Shown here one piece after another: positions 48,023 through 58,006 of a stretch of DNA of 64,000 nt. The notes under the pieces are model-generated. The model had not been told where the DNA came from and made no database searches. It saw only the letters and a program-made list of their open reading frames with translations. The DNA lies in assembly GCA_947561585.1 (NCBI GenBank), contig CANNZV010000498.1:457907-521906 (forward strand). Reading direction: 5' to 3'. This DNA comes from Caprella mutica (Eukaryota > Arthropoda > Malacostraca > Amphipoda > Caprellidae). Position 1 is the first letter of the stretch. Each line of letters starts with the position of its first letter. Made by a program: the position numbers and the translations under genes.

Positions 48023-48483
48023 ATAGATCTATAAAAATTCTTTATGCTACAATTAACCCATGTTTAGAGTCTGTTATACCTACCCTGTGGGCCAGTAGAA
48101 AAAATACATAAGCAGCCAGCCAGCCATTAGCTAGTTGATAATTGGCCTACCGGTAAAAAATCATAGTTACCTAAAGCTTGAATAAGCCTAGGAAATTACT
48201 AATTCAAGAATTAAAAACAGCTTAACTAATTGAATCTATTATCTTTTTAAATTAACACCACACCTATGATTTAAACTGTCATATACTCCGTAAATCATAC
48301 TTGTGGAAGTTTTGAAGCCAGGACTCGATTTGAAAACCTAATTTGTGGAAATAGTTCAGAAAAATACTTGTCTGAAGTGGTAAGAATAATCCATACGTCA
48401 CAGACCCATAGCCAAAACGTGCCAACAGTCGCTAGATTTTTCAAAAGACTGTATTGGGACATCTTGGTATTCATTGGTCTGTG

Positions 48484-48904
48484 ATATTGGTGTTATTTCA
48501 GTCAGGAGGTAGAGAGGACGCACCTTGCGCATGCTCCGCCTAACGCTTCTTTAACTCTTTCAAGTCCAGACTTGAGCGAAAAATATGCCCTATCTTCCCA
48601 AAGGTTTTTGACTATACCTAATCATTTAAGTAGTAGGTGGTGCAAAATTTGAGCTGGCGAGCAGCACACAGACTTGATTACTAAAACTTTAAAAGGTAGT
48701 CTACTTTCTGCGCCATTGACCATTAAACGTAACATTTATGGTGGTATGAAAAATGTACTATCAAACTTGAAAACGTTTTAAAAGTGGTACATTTTCTGTA
48801 CCACTTTGCAACAAACATAATTATCTGTGTGGTATGAAATGTGTTACACCAGACTTGAAAGAGTTAAGGATCTCTCTCCCATCAGTTGGTTATAGAACTG
48901 TTAG
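48484..48904. other. Spacer, nothing recognised
   Basis: Contains a pair of near-duplicate phrases (GTGGTATGAAAAATGTAC; GTGGTATGAAATGTG) near 48740 and 48828. No gene. Confidence 0.4.
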
Positions 48905-49262
48905 CACAGTATAAACCAGGCGGCTAACCAAGCCGTTACAATCGTGTTAGCTTCTAGTGTAGATTTAGAAACGAGGGAGAGTACACGTGTGTGCGTCGCT
49001 CGCAGACCTGACTGAGTAAGTTGAGTAACGATTCTCGTTAGCACAACAGCTGATGTTAACTTACATATTATTCTTCAAAATACTTTAGGTTCAATAATTT
49101 TCTCATCTATGGACATTTAACTGATGTAAGAAGATTAATTGATGAATATTTAGGCAACAGATGCAATGTTAATGACTTAAATAAGCGTTTGGTGGAGCGT
49201 TTGCTAGATGCGTGCACCCTCCCTCGTTTCTTTCTCAAACGTCACTGGCCGTGTGCGAATCA
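48905..49262 (+). repeat. R1 repeat, copy d, left part
   Basis: Starts AAGCCGTTACAATCG and ends GGCCGTGTGCGAAT, with the conserved short frame intact (FLIYGHLTDVRRLIDEYL). Interrupted by a CACAG-type element and resumed at 51585, with loss of about 55 bp. Confidence 0.88.
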
Positions 49263-50150
49263 CAGTTTATTGAATAGGGTAGTTAGTTCAAGTCTACGGG
49301 TACAAATTCGAGTCAAAATAGCTTGGCGGTCGTGACGTAGCAGGCAGTTGCCAAGTATTGTTTTTGTTGCGTCATGCCATAGCTAAAAAAAAATCAAAAT
49401 AGCAAACTTGAACAAATTTAATTATTTGGTTAATTCGATTATTTTCTTTTTATAATGAGAATATTAATATAATTACCATTATAGATTATTTACTTGAAAT
49501 TCAGTTGTCTAGAACACTCTGATCATACAATAAACTCTTTATTTAAGCATTTTTCGTTAGTAGCTCACTGCAGTCGTAACCAAATTTCTAAGAAGCAATT
49601 TCAGCTTATTTAGCCTGATAATAGATTACCATGCATGTAAAATGTTCTATTCATAGATGCAAGATAAAAATAATATTATTTAAATTCATACGGATAGCCT
49701 ATATTGAGCTTCATATAGAAACATATAATTAGGTAGGTTTTATTTGAGAAGGATAATAATTATTATATTCACAAATTTTATTGGATGGAGCATTTATAGC
49801 CCAGATATTATTATGGTTTAACTTTCAGCTTTAAATATATGATAGATATATAATCCATATTTATAACTTATCGCAGGTTACCACAGACTATTGAAAAATC
49901 AACAAAACTGACATTTACAGATGATCTGATATTTGTCCATTACTATTTTATGCTAAATTTTTACTTACTTTAAAGTATTAGGAACAATCATTTATAAAAG
50001 AGCTGTATCATAAACACATTATAACTATACAATAGTATTATAGTTCATTCAAGGTTTGAAAAAAATAAACTATAAAATAACAATGACAAACAATAACACA
50101 AAAAACTTGAATTTTAGTAACAGGTTTAAGTCTCTCCTTTGTCTTCCTAG

Positions 50151-50373
50151 AACAAATATCTAAGAGGAAAATGAGTGAATTAAACACAAGGGACTAGAAA
50201 AGCAGTCAGAAAAGAAAGTTGCTCAATGAACAAAGTCACCTAACACTTTCAGCGACAATGCTCATGGATGTAGAAAAGCTACTTCGTGAATGCAGTCACT
50301 TACCAAAGAATGTAACGCAAAGGGACACAAACACCGGTCGCTGCACTCACGGATGGAAGAGGAAAATGAAGAG
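50151..50373 (+). pseudogene. Decayed exon in element Q
   Basis: After an acceptor-like TTGTCTTCCTAG the frame reads RKMSELNTRD, a TAG stop, then KRKLLNEQSHLTLSATML, MDVEKLLRECSHLPKNV and TGRCTHGWKRKMKR before TGA. Basic and Cys/His-containing. Family not recognised. Confidence 0.4.
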
Positions 50374-51199
50374 GTGATAGTGAATGAAGCCTGAACCATT
50401 TACTGATCATTGACAGACGTACACATAAATAACTTGAATAAGAACAGTATTCTTATGAGAATGAAAAAAAAATGAAACTACTAAACTAGTACATTTCGCT
50501 ATATAAATTAATTGTATCCATTTTAATAGATCCATCTATTGTAATGGATACAATTTAAACTTCATAGATTTAAGCATAAGTTTCAGCTGCAAAATTAATA
50601 ATAATAAAAAATTCATTGAAGCTGAATAGTTTTGATGGTTAACTATATTCAATCAAAATGAAAAATCAAAACTATCTCACTTATATGAATATACTTTCAA
50701 ATGGTCATTGAAAACCTAATGGACAAATTTAAATAATAGTTATTTTCATTAATTTATTCTTTTCATTTATATGTCTAAGCTTCTGATTCCATGTTCTAAG
50801 ACATTGAACTTAACTAAATATTTGTTCATTTGATCACAGCATAGCTTAGGGAGCATACAATATTTGTACATCAACAATTCTGATAGTAATCTACAAAATT
50901 CTCTATAATAGCAGTTCTTATTTAAGAAAAAAAAAAAGAAGAAATTCATTGATAAAGGATATAAATGATAGGCAGCAGTATTTTAATCCCTAGGATGAAT
51001 CTACATTTTGAATGTATTCTTGGAAGAATATATACAAATTTAGATTCAGATCCTGGAAGATTAAAATACTGCTGCATATTTCACGATCAGTCAATTATGA
51101 TTTGAGATTCTTGCTGTGATATTTTTCCATATTCATGGCAATTTATTCTGTATTGAGAAAAAGAGGCGATGGAAGGGAAGAAGCCTCCAACTGGTGTTG

Positions 51200-51421
51200 T
51201 TGGTGACCGTGAATAGGGCACTGCAGGCAACTATAACTTCACTTTCTAGAAATATCATTTCCTCTGATTCAAGTTCAGGCGAGGGCACTGCAGGCATCTT
51301 TAACTTCACTTTCTAGAAATACCATTTCCTCTCATTCAAGTTCATGCGAGGGCTCTGCAGGCAGCTTTAACTTCACTTTCTAGAAATACCACTTCCTCTG
51401 ATTCTAATTCAGGCGAGGGTT
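51200..51421. repeat. Three tandem 67-bp units
   Basis: The block CTGCAGGCA..TTAACTTCACTTTCTAGAAAT with CATTTCCTCTGATTCAAG recurs at 67-bp spacing (starts 51218, 51285, 51352). Because 67 is not a multiple of 3, the peptide SLSRN..SSDS.SGEG moves to a new frame in each unit. Confidence 0.9.
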
Positions 51422-51584
51422 CCTATGAAAATTTTCTTAAAATATTAATTACAGTTAGGGCTTAACATTCACTAACTGTTAGCTTCAAATATTTATAAAA
51501 ATAATAAATAAAATGTCTATAAAAATGACTAATGAGAAGCAATAACTGGATTCATAAATTGTTTACCAAGAGTCAGTGCAATCA

Positions 51585-51770
51585 AACTACGTCACCACAC
51601 GACACAGCGGAACAACAACAAGACGCCAAGGAAGCTGTTTTGACTGAAGCGAAGAGAGACAAGGAAGCTCACTTGACTAATTGCTAACAACAAGGTGTTA
51701 ACACGATGGTTCCGCTTATACGTTGTTGGTTTAGCCGTTACACCGCTTCCTTAGTACTATAACTTCCTTG
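51585..51770 (+). repeat. R1 repeat, copy d, right part
   Basis: ACGTCACCACACGACACAGC through CAAGGAAGCTGTTTTGACTG and TTAGCCGTTACACCGCTTCC, nearly identical to 19450-19632. Confidence 0.9.
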
Positions 51771-51777
51771 GTATAAA

Positions 51778-52246
51778 CAAAGACAATATAAGATAGATGC
51801 TCAACTCCATGTTATAAAATACAGAGTATGTTTGCACTGACGTCAGCACTCTGACCCAACTTCTAGCCAATCAGCGTTGAGGTATACCTACAACTTAGTC
51901 TCGTCTAAGACAATATTCTAGCTATATAGGATTGCAATCGCTTGGTACCCCTAGTTAAGACTATTCTCCGAATAGAAGGTAGATTATATTCAAATTACTA
52001 AATTGAACCACATATGCGATCTTGTAAACTTAATTAATAATAAGTAATTAGTTCTCTGATCCCTAATTAGTAGAGAATATTTATATTTCTAATGACTTCA
52101 CATGTCTGTGAATTTCAAGGTGGGGGGAGGGGTGTCGTACGTTTATTATTGTTTGGTGTGACGTATGCTACTTATCGCTTCTGATTGGTTGTTATTATTT
52201 TTGCATGTGCCCTATCAAGTTGAGTGTCTATCTTATATTGTCTTTG
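51778..52246. mobile_element. 469-bp MITE with 7-bp target duplication, copy 2
   Basis: Ends CAAAGACAATAT and ATATTGTCTTTG, flanked by GTATAAA on both sides. TGACGTCA at 51838 with CCAAT at 51867 (21 bp apart, as in copy 1). The opposite end has GTGACGTATG plus ATTGG. The TSD length fits Dada- or P-like elements better than TA or TTAA families; class undetermined. Confidence 0.88.
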
Positions 52247-52258
52247 GTATAAAGATTA

Positions 52259-53566
52259 GGGGAGTAGACTAATTTCATATGGGAGACATGATGGCATCTT
52301 TTTTTAAACTGACCAATAGCGTTGCAGAAGAGACCGGTGGAGCGTGACGTCATGAGCGGGAAAATTTACTATATACAGCAAAAACTAGTAGTAGACCAGA
52401 GTTACGTTCCAAGTTTGTTTGGTCTAGTAAGAAACTCACTTTATTAGTTTCCTACTAGACCAAAATAAAAGTAAAGTGGTGACCTTAATATTTAGATAGC
52501 TCTATTTGTTTATGATAACATAATGCCTAATTAATGGTGACTAACATAGCAATTTTGAAGGGAAACAAATTTAGAAACAGAATTAATTTTTTTGCTTCAA
52601 TTAAAATGAATATAAAAAAAATTTCAAATAAATTTTCGTTTTATGAAATTATAATAGTCTTTACTGTATAAAGTTTTTCTTTTAGTTTTCACATCATATT
52701 TTTTTTAGCACAGACTCTACCATCAAATCTTAAAACGATTCTGCCTTATATTTTATCCTATAAACGGCATAAATAAATATAATACATTATTAAAATTATA
52801 AATTTATCTCAAACAGTATTGTAATTATTACTCCTTGTAATATTCACACTAGAATAACTTTCAGGTGACAAAAAATGTGTTTTGTCTAGTACGAGGTTTT
52901 TTTCCGGTACAGTATCAAAAATTTATTGGTCTAATAGGAAGTTTGTCTACTAGGAGGCTGGTCTACTACGAGGTTTTGCTGTATTACATTTAATTACAAC
53001 TTTATGAAAGTATAATTTGATAAGATAATTTACAAGGGTTGTTTTAAATCATATATCTTAAGAATATATGATTTAATCATATGGTCTATGATTTCTAAAG
53101 CATTTTCACAACCCTAATAATTAGGTACTAATAAAAGAATTAATAAAACACCCCTAATAAAACTAAGTTTAAGAGAAATCTCAACTTAGTATTGAATGGA
53201 TTCACAATCTTGGTGAATTGCCATCTTGATTCTTGAGAAATGGTCTCAACAGATAGGGCAAATTTAGATAATGGTTGTTGATTCAGCCATATTAGAGAGT
53301 TGCTGATTACAACAAATCTCTACCCAATCTTTCTAATCATGTCTCCTAAAATTGATTAAAAAAAACTATTTTTTGCTGTATTCTTATTATCATTAAACAT
53401 TTATAACCTTCCTATCACGCGCGTTTGCCATTGTTATTTGTTTGTATCTAGAACTCCCCTTGGTTTGTCTACACTTTTCACAATCATGTGACTGGGAGTC
53501 GCTGATTGGTTCAAGATTGCTGACGTCACGCACCATCCACTTGAAAAATAACACACAACTGGGTTA
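52259..53566. mobile_element. CRE/CCAAT-ended element, copy 1, with nested MITE
   Basis: Begins GGGAGTAGACTAAT. Near the left end CCAAT (52313) lies 27 bp before TGACGTCA (52345). Near the right end ATTGG (53505) lies 11 bp before TGACGTCA (53521). Collinear with 53738-54459. It is longer because it holds a 606-bp insert. The right terminus is diverged. Confidence 0.8.
52376..52981. mobile_element. TA-flanked MITE with GTCTACTAG repeats
   Basis: Left CAGCAAAAACTAGTAGTAGA, right inverse TCTACTACGAGGTTTTGCTG, flanked by TA on both sides; absent from the sister copy at 53820. Sub-terminal repeats of GGTCTAGTA / TACTAGACC. Probably a Tc1/mariner-pogo-type MITE. Confidence 0.8.
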
Positions 53567-53737
53567 TACTGACTCTAGAGCTCTGATATTTCACTCAAAT
53601 ATCTGGAAGGGTACTAGGTAGCTATTTACGAAATAAAAAGAAAATGATAGAATTAAGAGACCCAAAGTATCTTTCTGAGTGAGAGTAGTGTGCAAGTACA
53701 CATCAGCTGTTTGGTACAAGCACAGTGAAAAGTTTAA
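53567..53737. other. Spacer between the two CRE/CCAAT elements
   Basis: No feature recognised. Confidence 0.4.
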
Positions 53738-54459
53738 GGAAGTAGACTAATCTCATATGTGAGACATCTTTTTTAAACTGACCAATAGCGTTGCAGAAGA
53801 TACCGGTGGTGCGTGACGTCATGAGCGAGAAAATTTAATACCGATATTTAACTCAATTAATATATTACATTTATTTACAGCTTTAAGAAAAAATTGAATT
53901 ATTAGATAAAATAATTAATAGGTTTGTGACAATATGCGTTTTAAATCATATCTTAAGAATATCATACGAAAATTCAATCAGTCTATAATATTTTCAGGAT
54001 CTATGATTTCAAATGCATATTGTCACAACCCTAATAAAACTAAGTTTGAGAGAAACCTCAACCTGGTTTTGAATGGATTCAAAATCTTGGTGAATTGCCA
54101 TCTTGATTCTTGAGAAATAGTCTCCACAGACATAGCAATTTTTGATAATGGCTGTTGAATCAGTCATATTAGAAAGTTGTACAACAAATTTCTATCCAAT
54201 CTTTGTAATCATGTCTCCTTAAATTGTTTAAAAAATTGGTACTATTTTCTGCTATATTCTTACTCTCTTCAAATCATTTATTAACCTTCCTATCACGCGC
54301 GTTTGCCATTGTTATGCTATTTGTTTGTATCTAGAACTCCCCTTGTTTTTTCTACACTTTTCACAATCATTTGACTCTGGGACTTGCTGATTGGTTCAAC
54401 ATTGCTGACGTCACGCACCATCCACTTGATAAATAATAACACACAATTGGTCTACTCCC
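53738..54459. mobile_element. CRE/CCAAT-ended element, copy 2
   Basis: 722 bp, ends GGAAGTAGACTAAT and ATTGGTCTACTCCC. CCAAT (53782) 27 bp before TGACGTCA (53814); ATTGG (54390) 11 bp before TGACGTCA (54406). Spacing is identical to copy 1 at both ends. No coding capacity. Confidence 0.85.
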
Positions 54460-54695
54460 ATATTCTTTATACTGTGGTACAAGCCTGAGTTTGCGACTGA
54501 CGCGCAGAGTGACGTCACTAGGTGTTACCGGAACGGTCCCGTATAAAATTCCATTCAAATATAACTATCCCTAGTCATATATTTTAAATCATACTATCAT
54601 ATTGGACCTGACTGCTACCTGTTGAATATTGGATTCCATCTTCATCAGTCTATATAAAGAAAAAAAGATTATCATTCAAATATTACAATATTATA
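54460..54695. other. Spacer with a CRE
   Basis: TGACGTCA at 54510 in a GC-richer stretch (GACTGACGCGCAGAGTGACG). No gene. Confidence 0.4.
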
Positions 54696-56725
54696 TCACT
54701 CACTGGACGATAGACAGAGATCATGAGTAGCATCAGAGGCTGTAATTGGAGTTGATGTTGCAAAGCTCCTTTCAATCGACGATAAGGCTATCCTCTTATT
54801 AGTAGAAGGTAGCTGATAAGTGTCGTCCTCTTCACCTAAGATGTCATAAGAGGTTAAGCCTTCGGTAGTCTCTTATTCGGCTGAAATGGTTTTTTTTTTT
54901 AGATCATCAGCGTAATCTGTTGCCTTGCTCTTAATTTTGATGGTGTGCTTCGTATAACTTTCTCCTGGGCCTAAACGTTTCTTTATTAGAGAATCTTTTC
55001 TTGCTTTAACCACAATTTTAGGCCAGACACACAAGATTTTTATCTCCATTCGTTCTGCACCAAGATGTTGACGCCTCTACCTCATTAGTATCACTAAATA
55101 GTACAGCTCTTTGTCTCTATACATTTCTTGGGGTACGGTCAAGAGCCCCCCCGGTCATGAGCCCCCCTAGGTCATAAGCCCCCCCGGTCACGAGCCCCCC
55201 TCCCTGTTTTTTTAATGCTTATTTACCTAGTTAAACAAATGAAGAACTACTCAGATAGAAATAACTGAGAGTTGCTAATGTAGTTTGTTGTATCCGCTAG
55301 TTTGTTGTACTGCACACTTCATGATTGTTTAATGACCTGGCAGGGGGGTTCGGGGGGCGGCACGCCTCCCGATATACATATATTTTATGTCTAATCAGTA
55401 ATGAACTACAAAAGTGTCAATAAGGATTAAATAATATAGGTAAATAAGGATTTAAAAACAGGGGGGCTCGTGACCGGGGGGGCTTATGACCTACACCCAC
55501 ATTTCTTATATCCCTTTTCATAAGCAACATCATAGATAGGAAGAAGATGATCTTGCCCATCCTGGCTTATTTGACGGATCCGAAATTTAGGAATAGCAGA
55601 AGAACCCTCCGATGAAGAGAAGAGCCAGCTCCCTCTTCTATTCTCCAAAGGCACAGGGCTGCGGTGTTGGAACACGGAGAGTGGAGGGAGATGAAGTTCT
55701 ATGCTTGAATAGTCGGAAGATTCTGGTTGTCCCCTTTGTCTGTGAACCCTTCGGTCTTCTCCTAAGAGAGCGACATCGTCGGTGACAACCGGGCTTCCCC
55801 CCTCCGTAACACGAACCGCAGTAGGGCCCCTAAAGGTCCCCGTCAAAAGATCCTCATTGAGCATATCCTGAAGGGCGGCCCGTTCCAGGTAGTCAAAGTT
55901 CTTGGTATGCTTCGGTCGCGCCTTTAATCCTGCAACTCGCTCCGAAAGTTCAACTCCTGCCTCGATTCGCATATATTCAGTACGATCAGCTAAGGCTATC
56001 GTCCAATTTTGGGATGCAACGAGATAGAAGAGACGGATGCGTTCAAGGTGATTCTTTTGGGCTTGATCGTCTAGGCTATCAAAACATTCATCTATGCTGA
56101 AAATATATCGTAATTCCTCCTTTTGCCCAGTGTTCAGTTTCTTATTGAGTTTGTCATTCACGCACTCCTTCAGATAATCAGTGATGACGCTTCTTTTGAA
56201 CTTAAGATGGGCCGTATCGCTTTTGGGTTTTTCCGTAAGTGCTACTATTGTGTCTTCTTCTCGCTCAGAGTCCTCTGGGTTAATGTCAGGATTAACCGGG
56301 TTTTGTCTGGGAGCCTGAGTTTGGTAGTTCGTTGTTAAGGCCGCAAGGTTGTTTGAAATGAGATCGAGTTGTCTTTTGAGAGCTTCAAACCTAGTGGCAA
56401 CTTGCTGATCCATTTGGGATCCTATTCTTGTCAAAATTATTTTTGGTATTTTCGGGTTAAGATGAGGTCTTTTTGTTTTGGATTTTGGAGATTTACGCTT
56501 TCTAACTTTTTCAGTTCTGGAGCTTCCCCGAGATGAGCCGCCGGCGCCGCTATGACCGCTCAAACTGGATTCACTACAGCTTCTTATCCTAAGATTGTAA
56601 CGTGCCTCAACCGGAGGTAAAACAAGAGTATCTTCAATAAGTTTATTCACACCTGGGTCCGGATTCTCCTCTGAGATGGCCGAAGGCTGCGATGGGGGCG
56701 CCGGACGTTAGTCTTTCCCCGACAT
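54696..56725 (-). pseudogene. Gag-like or unknown protein gene, broken by a MITE
   Basis: Minus strand. ATG at 56725 (MSGKD), a TAA stop five codons later, then a 400-codon open stretch to the MITE at 55498. It reads: Ser/Arg-rich SLSGHSGAGGSSRGSSRTEK, basic KRKSPKSKTKRPHLNPKIPK, a likely helical segment QVATRFEALKRQLDLISNNL, an acidic linker, then SVITDYLKECVNDKL and YLERAALQDMLNEDLLTGTF. Beyond the MITE, KARKDSLIKKRLGPGESYTK and a Ser/Thr-rich tail to a stop near 54696 continue in shifted frames. The GC content is clearly higher than in neighbouring DNA. It recalls ORF1/gag proteins of retroelements such as DIRS, but no diagnostic motif was found. Confidence 0.5.
55130..55498 (-). mobile_element. 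GC-rich MITE, copy 3 (perfect 9-bp TSD)
   Basis: Inverse of copies 1 and 2: begins GGGGTACGGTC and ends GACCTACACCC, flanked by the perfect 9-bp ACATTTCTT (55121-55129 and 55499-55507). Four GC-rich subunits at one end and two at the other. Inserted in the coding part of the minus-strand pseudogene. Confidence 0.93.
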
Positions 56726-56841
56726 CAACAGGCAGTCAAGCAGGAGACGGAAGCCCAAGGTGAAATGTGGGGAGGTATGTCTTGAAGATGTTCACTCTTG
56801 TAAAACTGACAGGGTAAGTAATGTCTGTGCCTCCCTGGCTC

Positions 56842-56866
56842 GGCTCCTTATATACTTTAAGGAGCC
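56842..56866 (-). promoter_or_regulatory. TATA-like box in an inverted repeat
   Basis: On the minus strand TATATAAGGAGCC lies about 120 bp upstream of the pseudogene ATG, inside the near-palindrome GGCTCCTTA..TTAAGGAGCC. A promoter or LTR-like start region is plausible, from sequence alone. Confidence 0.4.
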
Positions 56867-57068
56867 CGAGCCCCTTTCTGAAGGAAAGGAGGAGGGGAAC
56901 AAGTCCGATGTCTGGATCAGGACCCAAAATAACAGAGCCGTGACAATTCTGTTATCTTCTCAGTGTTGTACTGAATATATATAGGTATGGAAGTAGCAAA
57001 CCTAGCAAGGAAAAGTGATGCCAAAAAGTGGCGCCATGGGCGGCGTGTCTTCCTGCAATGCTCAGTGC

Positions 57069-57860
57069 CACAGATCATTGAATATAGAAGATATCCCACT
57101 ACAGTATTTTCAATTTTCTAGCGACACTTGGCATCGCAGGAGTGCGTAACCTGACGTATCCTTGGAGTTGTCTACGATTGATATATTATTTTGTTTTAAT
57201 TATTCAAAAAACGACAAAAAGAGAATACTATTGAATTTAAAAATACTATTTAAAATCAAAACATTTATTTATGATATTAAACTGATAATAAAATTATACA
57301 TTTATAAGCAATATAATTATTACTGTTTTGTACGTGTGTGTGTGTGTGTTCAGTACACAGTAGCATTGGTTTATTTCTGATGCAATATCATGAGCGGAGG
57401 GTGTGCGCTGTATATTCTGCCTAATTCAATAATTTTCTTATCTTTCATCAAAATTAACTGGTGAAAAATAAGCAATGCGTGAAAATGTTCATTTTTCTTT
57501 TGTACCAATACATCTAAAGATGTGTACAAGTTGTTTTTATTCAGAAAATATGATAACAATCTGTGGCTAAAGGCTTGCACAATGGCGTTTGCTCGAAATA
57601 TTTCAGTTTCGACTTCGATTCTTGTTTTCTATTCTATAATAAATATACATTAAAATATATACGATTTTAATTACCCTATTTTCCTGAAAATTTAAATTTC
57701 CATATCTGCTTATAGTAAGTAAAAGAAAATGTAGCTATGACCGTTATGTATATACTTATACCCGTTTGTGCATACGTTTGTAATATGTGACGTCACGTTA
57801 CGCCTCTCTCTGATTGGCTGATACGCTCTCACTCAAATAATTATTTGGCCACTAGCGTCA
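57069..57860. mobile_element. P-like MITE B (inverse of A), right end lost
   Basis: Begins CACAGATCATTGAATATAG..GATATCCCACTACAG. Collinear and inverted relative to 42617-43477, with the (GT)n run at 57337-57350, TGACGTCA at 57788 and ATTGG at 57813. It stops at GCGTC, where the CACAGTTCATT of the next element begins, so its right terminus is missing. Confidence 0.8.
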
Positions 57861-58006
57861 CAGTTCATTAAAGAGGAAGTTAGTTCAGAACATTATTTTT
57901 GGAAGAGGTGCAATTGACGTCATCAATAAACTATAAACACTCGGTAGATGGCGCTGTAACTCGTGACAAATCAAAACGTCCATAGATTTTCATATAAACA
58001 ATCAAG
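57861..58006 (+). promoter_or_regulatory. Presumed 5' end and promoter of the THAP/P gene
   Basis: Starts CACAGTTCATTAAAGAGGAA, like element Q. TGACGTCA at 57915 is about 90 bp upstream of the ATG. No clear TATA box. The region is short, so transcription probably starts close to the CRE (inference). Confidence 0.45.

Larger units (their letters stand above)
43478..48483 (-). mobile_element. P-like element P1, internally deleted
   Basis: Inverse ends CACAGACCAATGAATACC..GATGT at 43478 and ..ACATCTTGGTATTCATTGG.CTGTG at 48483. The 3' side holds decayed terminal exons at 44981-45472. The middle (about 46450-47060) aligns by eye, inverted, with intron 1 of the THAP/P-transposase gene at 58490-58900. 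I see no THAP exon and no RNase-H-like exons, so it looks like an internally deleted relative. No target duplication was found. It carries a nested MITE at 47530. Confidence 0.6.
49263..51584 (+). mobile_element. CACAG-type element Q, fragmentary
   Basis: Begins CACAGTTTATTGAATAGGG then TAGTTAGTTCAAG, closely like the presumed start of the THAP/P-transposase element at 57861 (CACAGTTCATTAAAGAGG). It occupies a gap inside R1. No matching inverse end was found near 51584. Contains one decayed exon and a 67-bp tandem repeat. Membership in the P-like clan is inferred from the terminus only. Confidence 0.45.
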
